A program made the position numbers and the translations under genes. The notes beneath the pieces were generated by a model. The model was not told the origin of the DNA and did not search any database. It saw only the letters and a list, made by a program, of their open reading frames with translations. From Agelas oroides (lineage: Eukaryota; Porifera; Demospongiae; Agelasida; Agelasidae): 64,000 bases of DNA. The stretch spans positions 4,100,085 to 4,164,084 of the forward strand of contig OX422192.1 in NCBI GenBank assembly GCA_949130485.1, written 5' to 3'. Shown in pieces: positions 23,155 through 33,623 of this stretch (position 1 is its first letter; each line of letters opens with the position of its first letter).

Positions 23155-23421
23155 ATGGATACCCAGAGCACTTCTAGAAGAGCTCTCAAGCCAGTGCAGG
23201 AACAAGAAGTCTCCGAAGATCGGAGACGGCCCAGAAACAAGACAGAGCTCGACGTGCTGCAGAGACAGCGGAACAAAGGAGCGAGAAAGCTAAGGGAGAG
23301 AGGTCGTGCTAGGCACGCTGCTCAAAAGCCATTCACACAGGGCCAAATGCATCCAAAGCTTCGTCTGATGAGGCTGTCAATAATCACTGGACTGGACTAC
23401 TGGAATGGACTAATGGACTGA
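23155..23421 (+). pseudogene. Helitron-like N-terminal ORF fragment
   Basis: The frame MDTQSTSRRALKPVQEQE... corresponds to the copy at 28922. A second frame in the same DNA reads RARRAAETAEQRSEKA, the family's charged repeat, so this copy is also frameshifted. The upstream DNA from 22985 (CGTCGTACGTCGTTCCGTAA...) is nearly the same as that upstream of the 28922 copy, marking a shared 5' leader. Similarity ends near 23350. Short and certainly not functional on its own. Confidence 0.45.
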
Positions 23422-23775
23422 CCTTTTTTGCACTAAAAATCATTTTTATGCCTTCTAAATGAGATTCATTTACCTGCATCCTGTTTTAGATTGTACCAAC
23501 TGGCTGCACTGTCTCATTTAGAATGATGTAATTACTGCTATAGGTTATCTCCCCTGAAATGTTAAAAGAGGAGGCAACCTGTGCCCAACTTGCATGAAGG
23601 TTCTAGCATATAATAGGACACAGTTCAGCTCTGGTTCTAGATTGCACTTGCAGTGATACAGCTGCAGTGTGTCCAATACCTGCTTACATATTCATCACTC
23701 AATGCACTGGACTGGACTACTGGAATGGACTAATGGACTGACCTTTTTTGCACTAAAAATCATTTTTATGGCCTC
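23384..23775. repeat. Direct repeat, two ~69-bp copies
   Basis: CACTGGACTGGACTACTGGA ... CACTAAAAATCATTTTTATG occurs at 23384-23452 and 23704-23772, 320 bp apart. Confidence 0.85.
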
Positions 23776-24094
23776 TAAGAAGATTTGTCTGCCTTGCCAC
23801 TCCTACATTATATAAACTTTCCAACATGACCGCTTGCCAGCCTTGCCTCCAGCTCTTGCTGTCTTCTTTTTTTTTGACCATACCGTAGACTCCGGTTAAT
23901 AAGCGTATGCGCTTATAAGTGTAAGTGGTAAGCAAATATGCGCCTAATAGAGGATATGCGCCAAATAAGGATGTAATTATAAAGCCACGCCCAACGTGTA
24001 TTTCACGTGGTACGTACGCAACGTGGACGTGGACAGCGATCGATCTATCGGTGCTGTATAAAGTGAACATGTCTACAGCTACCAGTTGTTCGAG

Positions 24095-24400
24095 ATGGCA
24101 AGTACTGACGTGGAATTCGAAGACTCCTTCCTTCTCAAAGAGAGTGTGATTCGCGGTCATCATGTATTCAAAGATGTATGTACTCCACGGGTAGAAGAAA
24201 TTCTTCGTATTGGCAAAGAAGCAGGAAATACTCATGACCGACGTGCGGTGGCTGTCCTTAAAGCTGACAGAACTATAGTGGGACACGCTCTGGATGCCAT
24301 ACTGATAGCTCACAATCTACGCTCAATCTTTCGCTGTCACCGTCTTTTTCGCACTGTCGTGTTTCTATTTAATGCCCCTTTATTAAGCGCATGCGCTTAA
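24095..24400 (+). CDS. HIRAN-like domain ORF carried inside a TIR element
   Basis: The ORF starts with ATG at 24095 and encodes 101 residues. The segment ESVIRGHHVFKDVCTPRVEE, then GNTHDRRAVAVLK, then IVGHAL resembles the HIRAN-like module (G.HVYK..W.P ... N.HDR.AVAV.K ... VGHVP) common in invertebrate transposon-associated proteins. After about residue 70 the resemblance stops and the frame runs into element sequence, ending at the border of the nested 712-bp element. It lies inside the TA-flanked element at 23883-25211. It is most likely a captured, 3'-truncated fragment rather than a working gene. The family assignment is from memory of the motif. Confidence 0.4.
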   Translation: MASTDVEFEDSFLLKESVIRGHHVFKDVCTPRVEEILRIGKEAGNTHDRRAVAVLKADRTIVGHALDAILIAHNLRSIFRCHRLFRTVVFLFNAPLLSACA

Positions 24401-24401
24401 T

Positions 24402-25113
24402 TAGTCTCGTGACCAGCCGGAAACAACCTACGGAAAATCCGTCTGGTAACGGGATCCACTTTGTTCACCGCGCTTCATGCCCGATGACGTCATACTGACG
24501 TGTGACATCGACAATGCATGCAGGCCATGCGCCAGGAGAGCACAACAAATGATGTCCACCACATTTACAAAGAAGAAAAAAAAAAAGAAGGAAAGGATTC
24601 CATTCCCTGGCCCTAGCCCTAACCCTAACCCTAACTGTAACACTAAGCCCTAACCATTCGGCTACGAAGCACTGCTGATGAATCCCTGCACTGCACCGCC
24701 GCCTAATGTGTACCGCGCTAATGCACCTACCAATATTATTACCATTACAGTTAGCGCTACAGGGCAGACGACAGACGTCAGCATGACGTCATCGGGCATG
24801 AAGCGAGGTGAACAAAGTAAATACCGTCTGGTAACATTGCGTGCCTTTCTGGGGCTTTTGCACACGTCAGCAGGGTTTGAACACGGCCGGCGCTGACCAT
24901 GTATGGACGTTCTCACCACTACATGGCTTCAATTATCACCAATTAGCATCCGCACAAGTGCTAGGACGCCATTGGGCCGCCCCAGTAATTGGAAATGCTA
25001 CAATTTGATTGGTACGTTCAAATAACTCCGTCGTAAGTAGAAAAGCCCCAGAATCGAGCCCAACGTTACCAGACGGATTTTCCGTAGGTTGTTTCCGGCT
25101 GGTCACGAGACTA
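24402..25113. mobile_element. Nested 712-bp TIR element with 9-bp target duplication
   Basis: Starts TAGTCTCGTGACCAGCCGG and ends in its inverse; the arms match for about 50 bp to GTCTGGTAACG. GCGCTTAAT flanks both sides (24393-24401, 25114-25122), a perfect 9-bp target duplication. A second inverted pair lies inside (TTCATGCCCGATGACGTCAT at 24475 and near 24782). Length of duplication suggests a Mutator-like element. It also holds CCCTAA repeats and a stretch that recurs at 51958 (CTACATGGCTTCAATTATCA). Confidence 0.85.
24604..24655. repeat. Interstitial telomere-like CCCTAA repeats
   Basis: CCCTAGCCCTAACCCTAACC followed by decayed units, matching the animal TTAGGG telomere repeat on the other strand. 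Lies inside the nested element. Confidence 0.8.
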
Positions 25114-25572
25114 GCGCTTAATATATAATGCCTTGTACCAGGAAGGAGGCATGCGCCTAATAAATAATATACGCCTAATAGCGAGGTGCGCTTAACAACC
25201 GGAGTTTACGGTATGTAGATAGGCAACAGTCAATTTCTACATGCAGTAACTGTAATGTGAGACATTAGAGTCTTTACTTGGTCACTTGAGACAGTAGCTT
25301 CACTGGATTGATAAATGCAGGTCAGCTCCTGTTTGAGAAGATTGATCATCCACAGTTTGTAGGTACCATAGTCAAGTTTGCTTCACAGTAGTCTATATTG
25401 TCAGCTCATTTCCTGAGCACAATTACTGGAGTTGTGGTATGGAAGTTTCACAAGCTCTTCTCTAGCTGTTGCTGTGTGTCGAGTGGGGGAGCACCAACAC
25501 CGCTGGCACATCGATGTTCAAAATTTCACACATACATAAAGTGTGAAGTTAAAACATAGAGGGAGATGGGGA

Positions 25573-25702
25573 TGGGGCATTTATGGCTTAAATGGATGGG
25601 GCATTTATGGCTTAAATGGGTGGGGCATTTATGACTTAAATGGGTGTGGCATTTATGGCTTAAATGGGTGGGGGCATTTATGGCTCAAATGGATGGGGCG
25701 GT
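25573..25702. repeat. 24-bp minisatellite, about five copies
   Basis: Unit GGCATTTATGGCTTAAATGG plus GTGG. Because 24 is a multiple of three, an open frame reads WGIYGLNG repeats; this is a by-product. Confidence 0.9.
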
Positions 25703-25749
25703 TAGTTACTGTTTTTGGGAGAGATGCTCAAAAAAAATAAATAAAAAAT

Positions 25750-26300
25750 ACTGGTCTTCAGGGGAGTACCCTTTCCGGTCCTCGCATGACCACGGGTTTC
25801 GGTCCCTTTGAACTCCCGACCCGTGGCCTACTACAGAAAGGGCGGGACCACTCCCCGCCTAAGGCTTGCTTTGAGTGAGGAGCCCAGCTCTCGGTTGGCA
25901 TTCACACGGCTAAGAATATTCTAATTACTAAGCAAATTGGGGGTGGGGCTAAATGGGTGGAGTTATCATAACACTAGCTAGGGGGATGGGCGAACCAACG
26001 TACCGTCTCTCCGCTGACTCGCTGTCGTTCTGTGCGTCTGGGAGGCTTGTTCGGCGGTAGGCGTTTCTGTACTGAAGACTCTTTCGTTGGACACTCGGGT
26101 CTGTGCTGTGGCGACTTTTTCGCGGTGAGTACTATACTAGTTTGTGTGTGAGACGCGGTCGGGGGGCTTTAAATGGGAGCGTGCTTCTCTTAGTAACGGC
26201 ATACTTACCCTAGTAACGGCATCTTTACGCTAGTTATAGCGTGTGCTTTACTATAGTAACGGTACGACTAGGGTTATAGTCGGTACTGTAAGGCTGAGCT
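25750..26300 (+). repeat. Dispersed repeat with leader and splice-donor-like end (copy A)
   Basis: CTGGTCTTCAGGGGAGTACC ... ACTACAGAAAGGGCGGGACC, then a GC-richer leader ending in GCTGTGGCGACTTTTTCGCG|GTGAGTA in part. Copy B is at 53037-53480 and a partial copy at 20486-20620. Looks like a promoter/5' exon of an unidentified transposon. Confidence 0.55.
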
Positions 26301-26338
26301 ATGGCTAGGGTTGGGCTGGGGGCTGTTCGGTGTTATCT

Positions 26339-26590
26339 TTGAGGCTCACTCATATTGGCATTACGAGTGTGAGGCTCTCTCACACTTGACTAACCACTGT
26401 GAGGCTCTCTCACAGTTGCGCTATAGGTGTGAGGCTCACTAGAATTAACATTACGAGTGTGAGGCTCTCTCACACTTGATTTATCACTGTGAGGCTCACT
26501 CACAGTTACGCTACGGGTGTGAAGCTCATTCACACTTGAGTTACTACTGTGAGGCTCACTCACTGTTATGTTACGAGTGTGGAGATGGAT
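26339..26590. repeat. 30-bp minisatellite of small hairpins, eight copies
   Basis: GTGAGGCTC(A/T)CTCAC recurs exactly every 30 bp (26369, 26399, 26429, 26459, 26489, 26519, 26549). Each unit is a short inverted repeat followed by a variable 15-bp spacer; alternate units are more alike (60-bp higher order). Confidence 0.9.
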
Positions 26591-27059
26591 AAAGACCTCT
26601 CGCAATTAAATACACTGTGGTAGTTAAGTGGAGATCCCCTGCGGACGGGGTTGCGGGCCTGGGTGGGTTGACTGTACAAGCACTTTGCCTGAGCGGATAC
26701 TCTCACTATCCACCACCTCAGTCTCCGGCTCAATTATCTCTTCACCAAGGGGGTATCCTATGGTTAACTTTGGAAATGGGAATGGGGCTGGGGTTTGTAA
26801 AGATGTATTCGACTAAGCTGTGGAAGGCTTGCTTGTGACCTAGTTACAACAGTAAGCCCAGATACTAAAACCTCTCTGTGTGCATGCTGTAGGTTTCTCT
26901 ACGGGCTGGGTCAGGGGCTGTGTTAGGATAAGGGCTTTATACTTTATATACATGTATCTATGTGGAGATGGATGAAGACGGGGTCTTTTTGACTACAGCT
27001 CTCCTTCCTCTCGCAATTCATATTTGATCGAGTCACGTAGGCCTCCGTGATTCGAATTC

Positions 27060-27437
27060 TCACAAGCTGATCGCTCTGTACACTGAGCACTCCCCGCTGG
27101 TGGCAGAGTCACGAAGCACGCCGTCAGTAATCAGTCTCGGTCTTGCTAGTAGTGCCTCCCTTTCCTCGCCATTTTCAAATCCCTGTTGTGTTGATTCCCA
27201 CTGTTCAGCCTTTCTAGTCTTGTCTCTTGAGCAAGCAGTAATACATAATATGCAATGCGGAAATATTGCATCGCGCACAAATAGGGCAGAATGCATATAC
27301 GGAATGCGCACGTACCACATATATATATATATATATAAATAAATAAATATATAGACAATTTTCCGTTTTCACCACAAGTGTGGGGCTCGCTGCGCTCGCC
27401 CCAACTAGGTGGATGTAGAACATTGTGGGGCGAGTGT
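27060..27437 (-). mobile_element. Helitron-like 5' region (copy 2)
   Basis: Read on the minus strand it starts with CACACTCGCCCCACAATG, then GGGGCGAGCGCAGCGAGCCC, an AT tract, GCATTCTGCCCTATTTGTGC, and a coding relic (TQQGFENGEE). The copy at 35772-36345 has the same order. Confidence 0.55.
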
Positions 27438-27439
27438 GA

Positions 27440-28009
27440 GAGAGCAATACACAGCTTTAACTTATATATCAAAGGCTGAATCAGTGAAGTGTCAGATCAC
27501 AGCACACAGGTGGCGTGGCATGTAGCTGAACAAAGCTGGTCACTCTACTCTTTACAAAAGTGCTTAACAGCTTAGAGATGGTTGCAGAGACTAGCTTGTC
27601 ATGGGGTGGCAGTAGTTTTGCTTGTCATCAAACATGGCGAACAGGGCTCAACCAAAAGGGAGCCAAGACAGACATAGAACACTGTTCTTGGGTAGCAAGT
27701 GCAGTCCAGGTATATACAGTGTTACAAAAAGGTGATATTACTCTGCATAAATCATCTAAAGCCGTAGGGTAATATTATAGAGAGTAATATTACCTTGGAA
27801 ATCAGCAGTCACATACAGCAATGGCTTTGGAAGTGGGTTGTGACTGCATGTGGCTCAGCCTGCTGTAGATAACAAGATCACACCACCATGGTATGCTAAG
27901 GCTGTGTGAAGCAAAAGGATAGGCACCATGCATGTTGTGAAAACTTGGTATGGTGGTGTGGTCTTACAGACATGCATGCACATCAGCACAATCTCACTGA
28001 TTTCCTCTG
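27440..28009. other. No gene recognised
   Basis: Non-coding between two minus-strand Helitron-like fragments. A small inverted repeat (GTAATATTA...GTAATATTAC) lies at about 27769-27795. Confidence 0.5.
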
Positions 28010-28501
28010 TTACACGAGGCTCACTTGCTCGAGACGGGCCACTCGCTGATATGGAGTCTCATAAGTCAGTCTCCTCTGTTGCGCAAGGCTCATTTGCTCG
28101 AGACGGGCCTCTCTCTGATCCGGAGTCTCATGGGTCAGTCTCATCTGTTGTGCAATGCTCATTTGCTCGAGACGGGCCTCTCTCTGATCCGGAGTCTCAT
28201 GGGTCAGTCTCATCTGTTGCGCAAAGCTCATTTGCTGGAGACGACTTGTTCTCTGGTCTGGAGTCTCTGACGCTAATCGCCCTCTCCTGTAATCCAAAAC
28301 TCTCTCCCGCTGGGCAGCAGACCGCGAAGCACGATGGGCTCTATCCCTTACTCTCCGTCTCGCTAACCGTGCCTCCCTTTGTTGAGCGCTTTCAGCAGCG
28401 CGACGATCCCTGTCGCGTTGATTTCTACGCCTTAGCCTTTCTCTCTTCTTTCTTCGGACTCCATAAGTGAGTCGTACATACAACTTCTTTCTGGCTTTCA
28501 A
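28010..28501 (-). pseudogene. Helitron-like protein, N-terminal arginine/glutamate repeat region (fragment)
   Basis: A 163-residue open frame on the minus strand has a basic start (RRKKRERLRRRNQRDRDRR), then RRAAES.QQREARLARRRVRDRA, then three to four 23-residue repeats of the form ETPDQREARLEQMS(F/I/L)AQQ. This highly charged repeat precedes the replicase/helicase region in large Helitron-like proteins of sponges, cnidarians and arthropods. The rest of the protein is absent: nothing similar continues below 28010. The 69-bp repeat unit is visible in the DNA at 28025-28260. Its 5' flank (28505-28680) matches the 5' flanks of the fragments at 27060-27437 and 35772-36345. Probably a 3'-truncated or non-autonomous copy. 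Confidence 0.55.
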
Positions 28502-28504
28502 ACG

Positions 28505-28690
28505 TAGCTAGCTTAGCTGTATCTTAGCTGTATCTTGGAAATATTGCATCATGCACAAATAGGGCAGAATGCATATACGGAATACACACGTACCATAAAT
28601 AAATAAATAGACAAATTTTCGTTCGTTTTATCCACAAGTAGTACAGTGTGGGGCTCGCTGCGCTCGCCCCAATTATCCGTCGTACGTCGT
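28505..28690 (-). mobile_element. Helitron-like 5' region (copy 3), head-to-head with copy 4
   Basis: Same elements as 27240-27400: GGCAGAATGCATATACGGAA, an AAATAAAT tract, then GGGGCTCGCTGCGCTCGCCC. It abuts the plus-strand leader starting about 28680 with no spacer. Confidence 0.55.
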
Positions 28691-28921
28691 TCCGTAAATG
28701 CAAGTTGACACTCTTTTAACCCGAAACATTGCGCACGCCGAGTACAGGTGCGGACAGAATATCGAAAAGAACACGTGGTCAAAGCAGATTGTGCGAATAC
28801 TCTATAGACTGCACAAGTTTAGGGTCCAACTTCAGAGCTCTAACCCAGAGTTCTCCAGCGTTGGTTTTTTTCAGAGCTCTAACCCAGAGTTCTTCTGCGT
28901 TTTAGACGCAAGTCTCTTGAA
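28675..28921 (+). mobile_element. Helitron-like 5' leader (copy 4)
   Basis: CGTCGTACGTCGTTCCGTAA ... TTTTAACCCGAAACATTGCG as at 22985, with an inserted ~37-bp direct repeat of TCAGAGCTCTAACCCAGAGT. Leads to the frameshifted ORF at 28922. Confidence 0.5.
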
Positions 28922-29197
28922 CATGGATACTCAGAGCAGTTCTACAAGAGGTCTCAAATCAGCGCAGGAGCAAGAAGATCGGCGATGGCGCAGAAACGAG
29001 AGAGAGCTCGACGTGCTGCAGAGACAGTGGAACAAAGGAGTGAAGGGTTGAGAAAGCGGAGGGTGAGGGATCGTGCAAGGCACACTACTCAAACTGCAAG
29101 GAAAAAACAAGCTACTTCACAGCGGAAAAGTGCCCGTGACCGCGAAGAATGGCAGCTGAGACCCCTGAGGAGAGAGAAGGGAGGTTACAGCGGATGA
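28922..29197 (+). pseudogene. Helitron-like N-terminal ORF, frameshifted fragment
   Basis: The start at 28922 reads MDTQSSSTRGLKSAQEQED and is near-identical to the frame at 23155 (MDTQSTSRRALKPVQEQE). The family frame then continues one phase off from 28985 as QKRERARRAAETVEQRSEG, RKRRVRDRARH and SARDRE, so a frameshift separates the halves. The coding relic ends around 29197. It is head-to-head with the minus-strand fragment at 28010-28501; the two 5' regions meet near 28675. Confidence 0.5.
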
Positions 29198-29199
29198 GA

Positions 29200-31062
29200 G
29201 GTAGACTGGCAGCTGAAACCCATATTTCTTCTTATGCAGTTCATGAAGTACATGTATTTCATTCATATCTGTCCTTTCCATATCAAAGAGAGACTGGATT
29301 CATTGATACTGAAAGAACACCATAGAGCTCCTGATATGAGTAAACTCTTGCTTCCATCCCACACTGGTTTATTGTTTTTGGATATGGATGTTGCCATCTC
29401 TATACGTATCCTATCAAAACTTAAGTTTTTGTACAAAGCATACCAGTTCCAAAGTACATAACTAACTTTAGCCTCGTTCCAAAGCTTAAGCCTGGGAATG
29501 AAGCTAAACACTTAGTATAGACCTTTCGTACGTGTGCAGAGGCCGTGTCACAAGATGCACATGCGCATAATCTGATTCCCAGGTGCAAGGTGGGGCTGCT
29601 ACTAATTACAGCACGGTTTCGGGCTGCTTTCCATACAACACAGTTTTCTAGAGAGGAACTGCTGACGAACGTACCCAACACCTGATGAAAGGTTTCAGAC
29701 TGAACAGTGCACAACAATACTTACAGAGTTGTGATTTAATGTGTGTACCTACTATTACCCAACTGGTATGCTACCATTCGCTCAGCCTCGCCCCAAGATG
29801 CCATGCATCTACACTAGTATTATTTACTGTAAGCAACAGTAGGCACTCATGAATAATGATGTTTTTGCTGAGAGAGCGAGAAATAATCTTTTCTGTGGAT
29901 TTATTTTCTTGCTCTCTCGGCAAAAACATCATTATTGATGAATGTAAACAATATCACAGTCACTGTGTGTATAAAAATGGGCCATGATTATGTTGTACTT
30001 ACAGGAAACAATAACATTAATCACAAACTACTGCATTCCTAGCCAAAATGTTCCAGCTCAAAGTCAGTAGTCAGTATTACACAACTCCAATCAGCTCTAC
30101 ACACATATCTAGCCTAGTTGCCAGGCTTCTCACCAGTGTTCGCATAGTACCTTGCTGTATGAAAAGTAGAAGAGTGGGGAAGGGGCCTACATGCATGTCA
30201 CACCAATGCTTAGAGTAGTGCCTGCTCATTGTAGAGAGTGGGGAGGTAGTTTGCCAAGGATGTACGATATGCACAATCAAATGTGAGTATACCATTGTGT
30301 ACACGTTGGTCCAGTATAAACTACTGAATTGGTTACAGGTAGTTACTTACAGGTACAGAGGGGCCAAACACGTTCAAGAGGTAGCATTATATTGGTTGCA
30401 GTACTGTGTTTGTGATCCGGACTATGAGGCTAGCACTGGGACCTTAATAGGGTTTCATATCTGGGACATGCAACTACCATCTGATTCAATGGTGATCTGT
30501 AGCCTTCTGATTGCTATTGGGGCAACTATCATTTGACTCAATGAGACTGTTCCCTACAGACAAGAGACTTGAATGGCATGCAGACGACTGCAAGTATGGA
30601 GAACCTTGATAATCACAACACCATGCACTCAGTGCAACTATCTAGAGGAGCTAGTCTAATGCTGAGTTCAACATTCCCAATCTACCTGGTAGTGGTTGGT
30701 AAAACGACTTCATCAGAGGAATTAGTGCATGTCACCCAAAACAAATTTGTTTCCATTTGAGAACACACAATCATTTACATGTACACATCAAAACATTGTG
30801 TATTGTCTACAACACAATGGCAGTGACAAGTACGTATGACAACAGTGATTAGCCTGTGTTTTTATCATGTTTGGGCCACATTGCTTGTCCAGTGAGTGGC
30901 AATTGTGTACATACACAACACATACATCTTGACATCTGAAAATTCAGTGACTACCTAGAGGTGGACACCTCCACATTCCAATTCCAGACTTGTGACCTCA
31001 CATACAACTACCTCTATGTGAGAGCTATACTTTAAAGAAATCAAGTGCAGCACATGTATTAC
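29200..31062. other. No gene recognised; two small palindromic elements
   Basis: Contains the 38-bp TAGCCTC-family palindrome at 29469-29506 and the hairpin at 29848-29943. The rest has only short unrecognised frames. CTCGCCCCAAGATG at 29788 is the Helitron-type end motif inverted. Confidence 0.5.
29848..29943. repeat. 96-bp hairpin element
   Basis: AATAATGATGTTTTTGC(T/C)GAGAGAGC pairs with its inverse across a ~20-nt loop; arms about 38 bp with few mismatches. Confidence 0.85.
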
Positions 31063-31670
31063 AAGACTTAAAAAACATTAAAAATGTAAAAAGATGTAGG
31101 GATGGCATGCCAAAAAGTAGGCAAACAAGGTAGAGATGATGCATGAAAGCAAAGGTCTACATATTGGCAAAGCCCCATCCCTACATCTTTTTCACACTAC
31201 AGTAACTGTTAGACAGTGCATGGGTAGTCTTTACTAGCAGTTCATGGCTGTAGCCTCATTCTCAGGCCATGCACTTTCTAGCTCCTTCCACATGGCCTGG
31301 GAACGAGGCTAATATTGTAGGTGGCTACCAAGGTTAGTAGTTTTATTGCCAACATACTACTTGTAGTGACAGTGGTACCCTTGTTATATGCCTCTGGTAT
31401 AACCTAGACAGTGAGCTCGAGTGGGCTGCAGAATGGTCATAGTAATCAGTGTGTAAAACTCAAGCACTCATGCACAGCGTTAATAACTGCATGGATGGGT
31501 GCAGATTCAGCTCTCGAGCACGCTGTCTAACTGCAGTGTGAAAAAGATGTAGGGATGGGGCTTTGCCAATATGTAGACCTTTGCTTTCGTGCATCATCTC
31601 TACCTTGTTTGCCTACTTTTTGGCATGCCATCCCTACATATTTTTACATTTTTAATGTTTATTAAGTCTT
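31063..31670. mobile_element. Foldback element (GATGTAGGGATGG family), copy 1
   Basis: Arms 31063-31217 and 31517-31670 are inverted copies (AAAAAGATGTAGGGATGG, then GGCATGCCAAAAAGTAGGC). Each arm itself ends in CCATCCCTACATCTTTTT, so it folds on itself as well. The interior has a plain ~300 bp. Confidence 0.85.
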
Positions 31671-32002
31671 GTTTCTGTACTTTTTTTGATGTTAATCTCA
31701 GTTACAGTTAGACCTAAGCCTGAGAAGAATATTTCAAGTGTAACCACAACACCAGAACTTGAAGCGGCGTTGACAGTTTAGTAGTGATTCCAGTGTGACA
31801 TCTGCCCTCCAAGGAGAAAAGTGTAATAATTATGTGCAATATAGCCAGCTAGAACCTGATGAAGGGCCAACCACTCTCCGTACCAAACTTTGTGAAAACA
31901 ACGCTGAGTGGTTGGGAAGCTGAGCGCTGTGGTTTCGTGCTAAAATCAAGGTGAGTACTTGAGCCGTTTTCGAGTTATCATAATTTACAAAGTGGTCGGA
32001 AC

Positions 32003-32003
32003 A

Positions 32004-32047
<44 letters not shown>

Positions 32048-32048
32048 A
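32003..32048. repeat. (GAAA)n microsatellite
   Basis: About eleven GAAA units. Confidence 0.95.
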
Positions 32049-32049
32049 G

Positions 32050-33440
32050 AATAAGAAAAATGGCACTTTTGCTAGCGCACACTTTTGTGTTTAGCTGTCT
32101 TCCGCGTGGCTTTTGGCCACTTGTATGAGTCTTGCTGATCACAAAGGCACTCAAAGAGGAAGCCTGGGCGCTTAAATAAGCTTTTAGCGTGTTTGTGAAG
32201 TTATACGGCTTTTGCTTAAGTATTGCATATATTGCGCGTCGGCGCCATCCCTACATAGAGAGTCTACCGACTCTCTGATACCAAGTGCAAAACTAGGATA
32301 CAGATTATTAATCCTGACACTAATGTGCAAGACCACCCCCCAGGGAGGGATATAAAACTATTATATATCCTACCTATGCAACATCACTGCGGAAAAGATA
32401 TATGCATGAGCAAAATTCTTATGTGTTGCCTATGTAACAGTATATGTATAAGCCTTCATCTGCTGCTCACATACACAAGTTGGTGGGTGACCCTCTGAGA
32501 CAATAGATGATGACTAATGACGTGGTCCTCTGGTTTTGTGGTCTGCAAGAGCCAATGAACCAGAGGAGCATCCACAGAACACCTTGGCCATGATCTAATC
32601 TAGTTAGAATGTAATTATAGAAACTTGAGTTTCTGTATTCATGGTGACATGTCACTGCATTACATTATAAACCATCCAGTGGAACATTTTTGTATTTACA
32701 CTCCTCGTATAGGTGCTACAAGCAATGAAGAATACCATGCTACTGCAATCAATCACGAAACTACTACCTTGGCCATGATCTAATTTAGTTACTAGTGTAG
32801 ATGCAAGGCATCTTGGGGCGAGCCCGAGCGAGCGGTACAATACCACATGGATGCCATATAGGTAATAGTATAGTCAGTGCACACACTCCATTTCTTTTCC
32901 AGTGTATAACAAATCTTGCAAAGAACCAGCGTCTGCAAGGAAGACTACTTGAAGACTAGTACAAAGAATGTGTCCTGAGACGAATGCATGAATGAATACT
33001 AAGCCAGAGATGAAACAACAGCATTGCACAACAACGCTTTCAGAGTTGTGGTGTAATGTTGAAAAGCTGATCAGTCAGTGTGCGAACACGAGAGCAGGCA
33101 ACAAATGTCAGTCCACAGGCGAACTCAACGTTGATCACCACATTGTCTAGGGTAAGCCTTGTGGGTAGTGACAGCCCATGCTAGCTTTAGTGGCAGTTGC
33201 AATCGTGAACACTGGGCACTTGATGCAGACCGCGGATGGGGACAATAGGGACTGTTCCGTCAGGAGAAGTGTGAGGCCTGGGTAGGAATCAAACCGTAGC
33301 ATAACAGAAACTGGCAGGTTGGGTAGTGCTTGACCACTTTTGTAGCAAATGGCTCCCCTCCTGCTCACCCTCCCCCACCTCTCCCTCACTACTCACCCTC
33401 CCCCCTCACTCTCACTTCCCCACCTCCCCTCACTACTCAT
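32050..33440. other. No gene; inverted copy of NLR intron repeat at 32478-32785
   Basis: 32478-32660 is the inverse of 19450-19645, and 32690-32785 is the inverse of 16520-16620, so a repeat found beside the LRR exons has been copied here. The GGGGCGAGCCCGAGCGAGCG end motif is at 32815. The rest is plain. Confidence 0.6.
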
Positions 33441-33623
33441 GCAAGCTGAAGTCATTTTGTAATCTAGTTAGTTGCTGGTCATATAACCCACCTAGATATG
33501 AAGTATACTTGATGGTTAAAACACTAGCTGGTGTTTGCCAGCTAGTGTTTTAACCATCAAATACTTCATATGACTTAGAACACTAGCCACTGATATTCAA
33601 TTGTCAACTTTCACATTTCAAAT

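Larger units (their letters stand above)
23883..25211. mobile_element. TA-flanked TIR element carrying the HIRAN-like ORF
   Basis: CCGTAGACTCCGGTTAATAA at 23883 mirrors CCGTAAACTCCGGTTGTTAA read inward from 25211. TA flanks both (23881, 25212). It has been interrupted by the 712-bp element at 24402-25113; without that it would be about 608 bp. Confidence 0.8.

Noticed and set aside
25543-25740. Frame with WGIYGLNG repeats
   Set aside because: It is a 24-bp minisatellite read through; no sign of a real protein.
26339-26590. CRISPR-like array (30-bp periodic units with palindromes)
   Set aside because: The repeat is too short and the 15-bp spacers are not unique sequence; the genome is eukaryotic and no cas-like gene is present.
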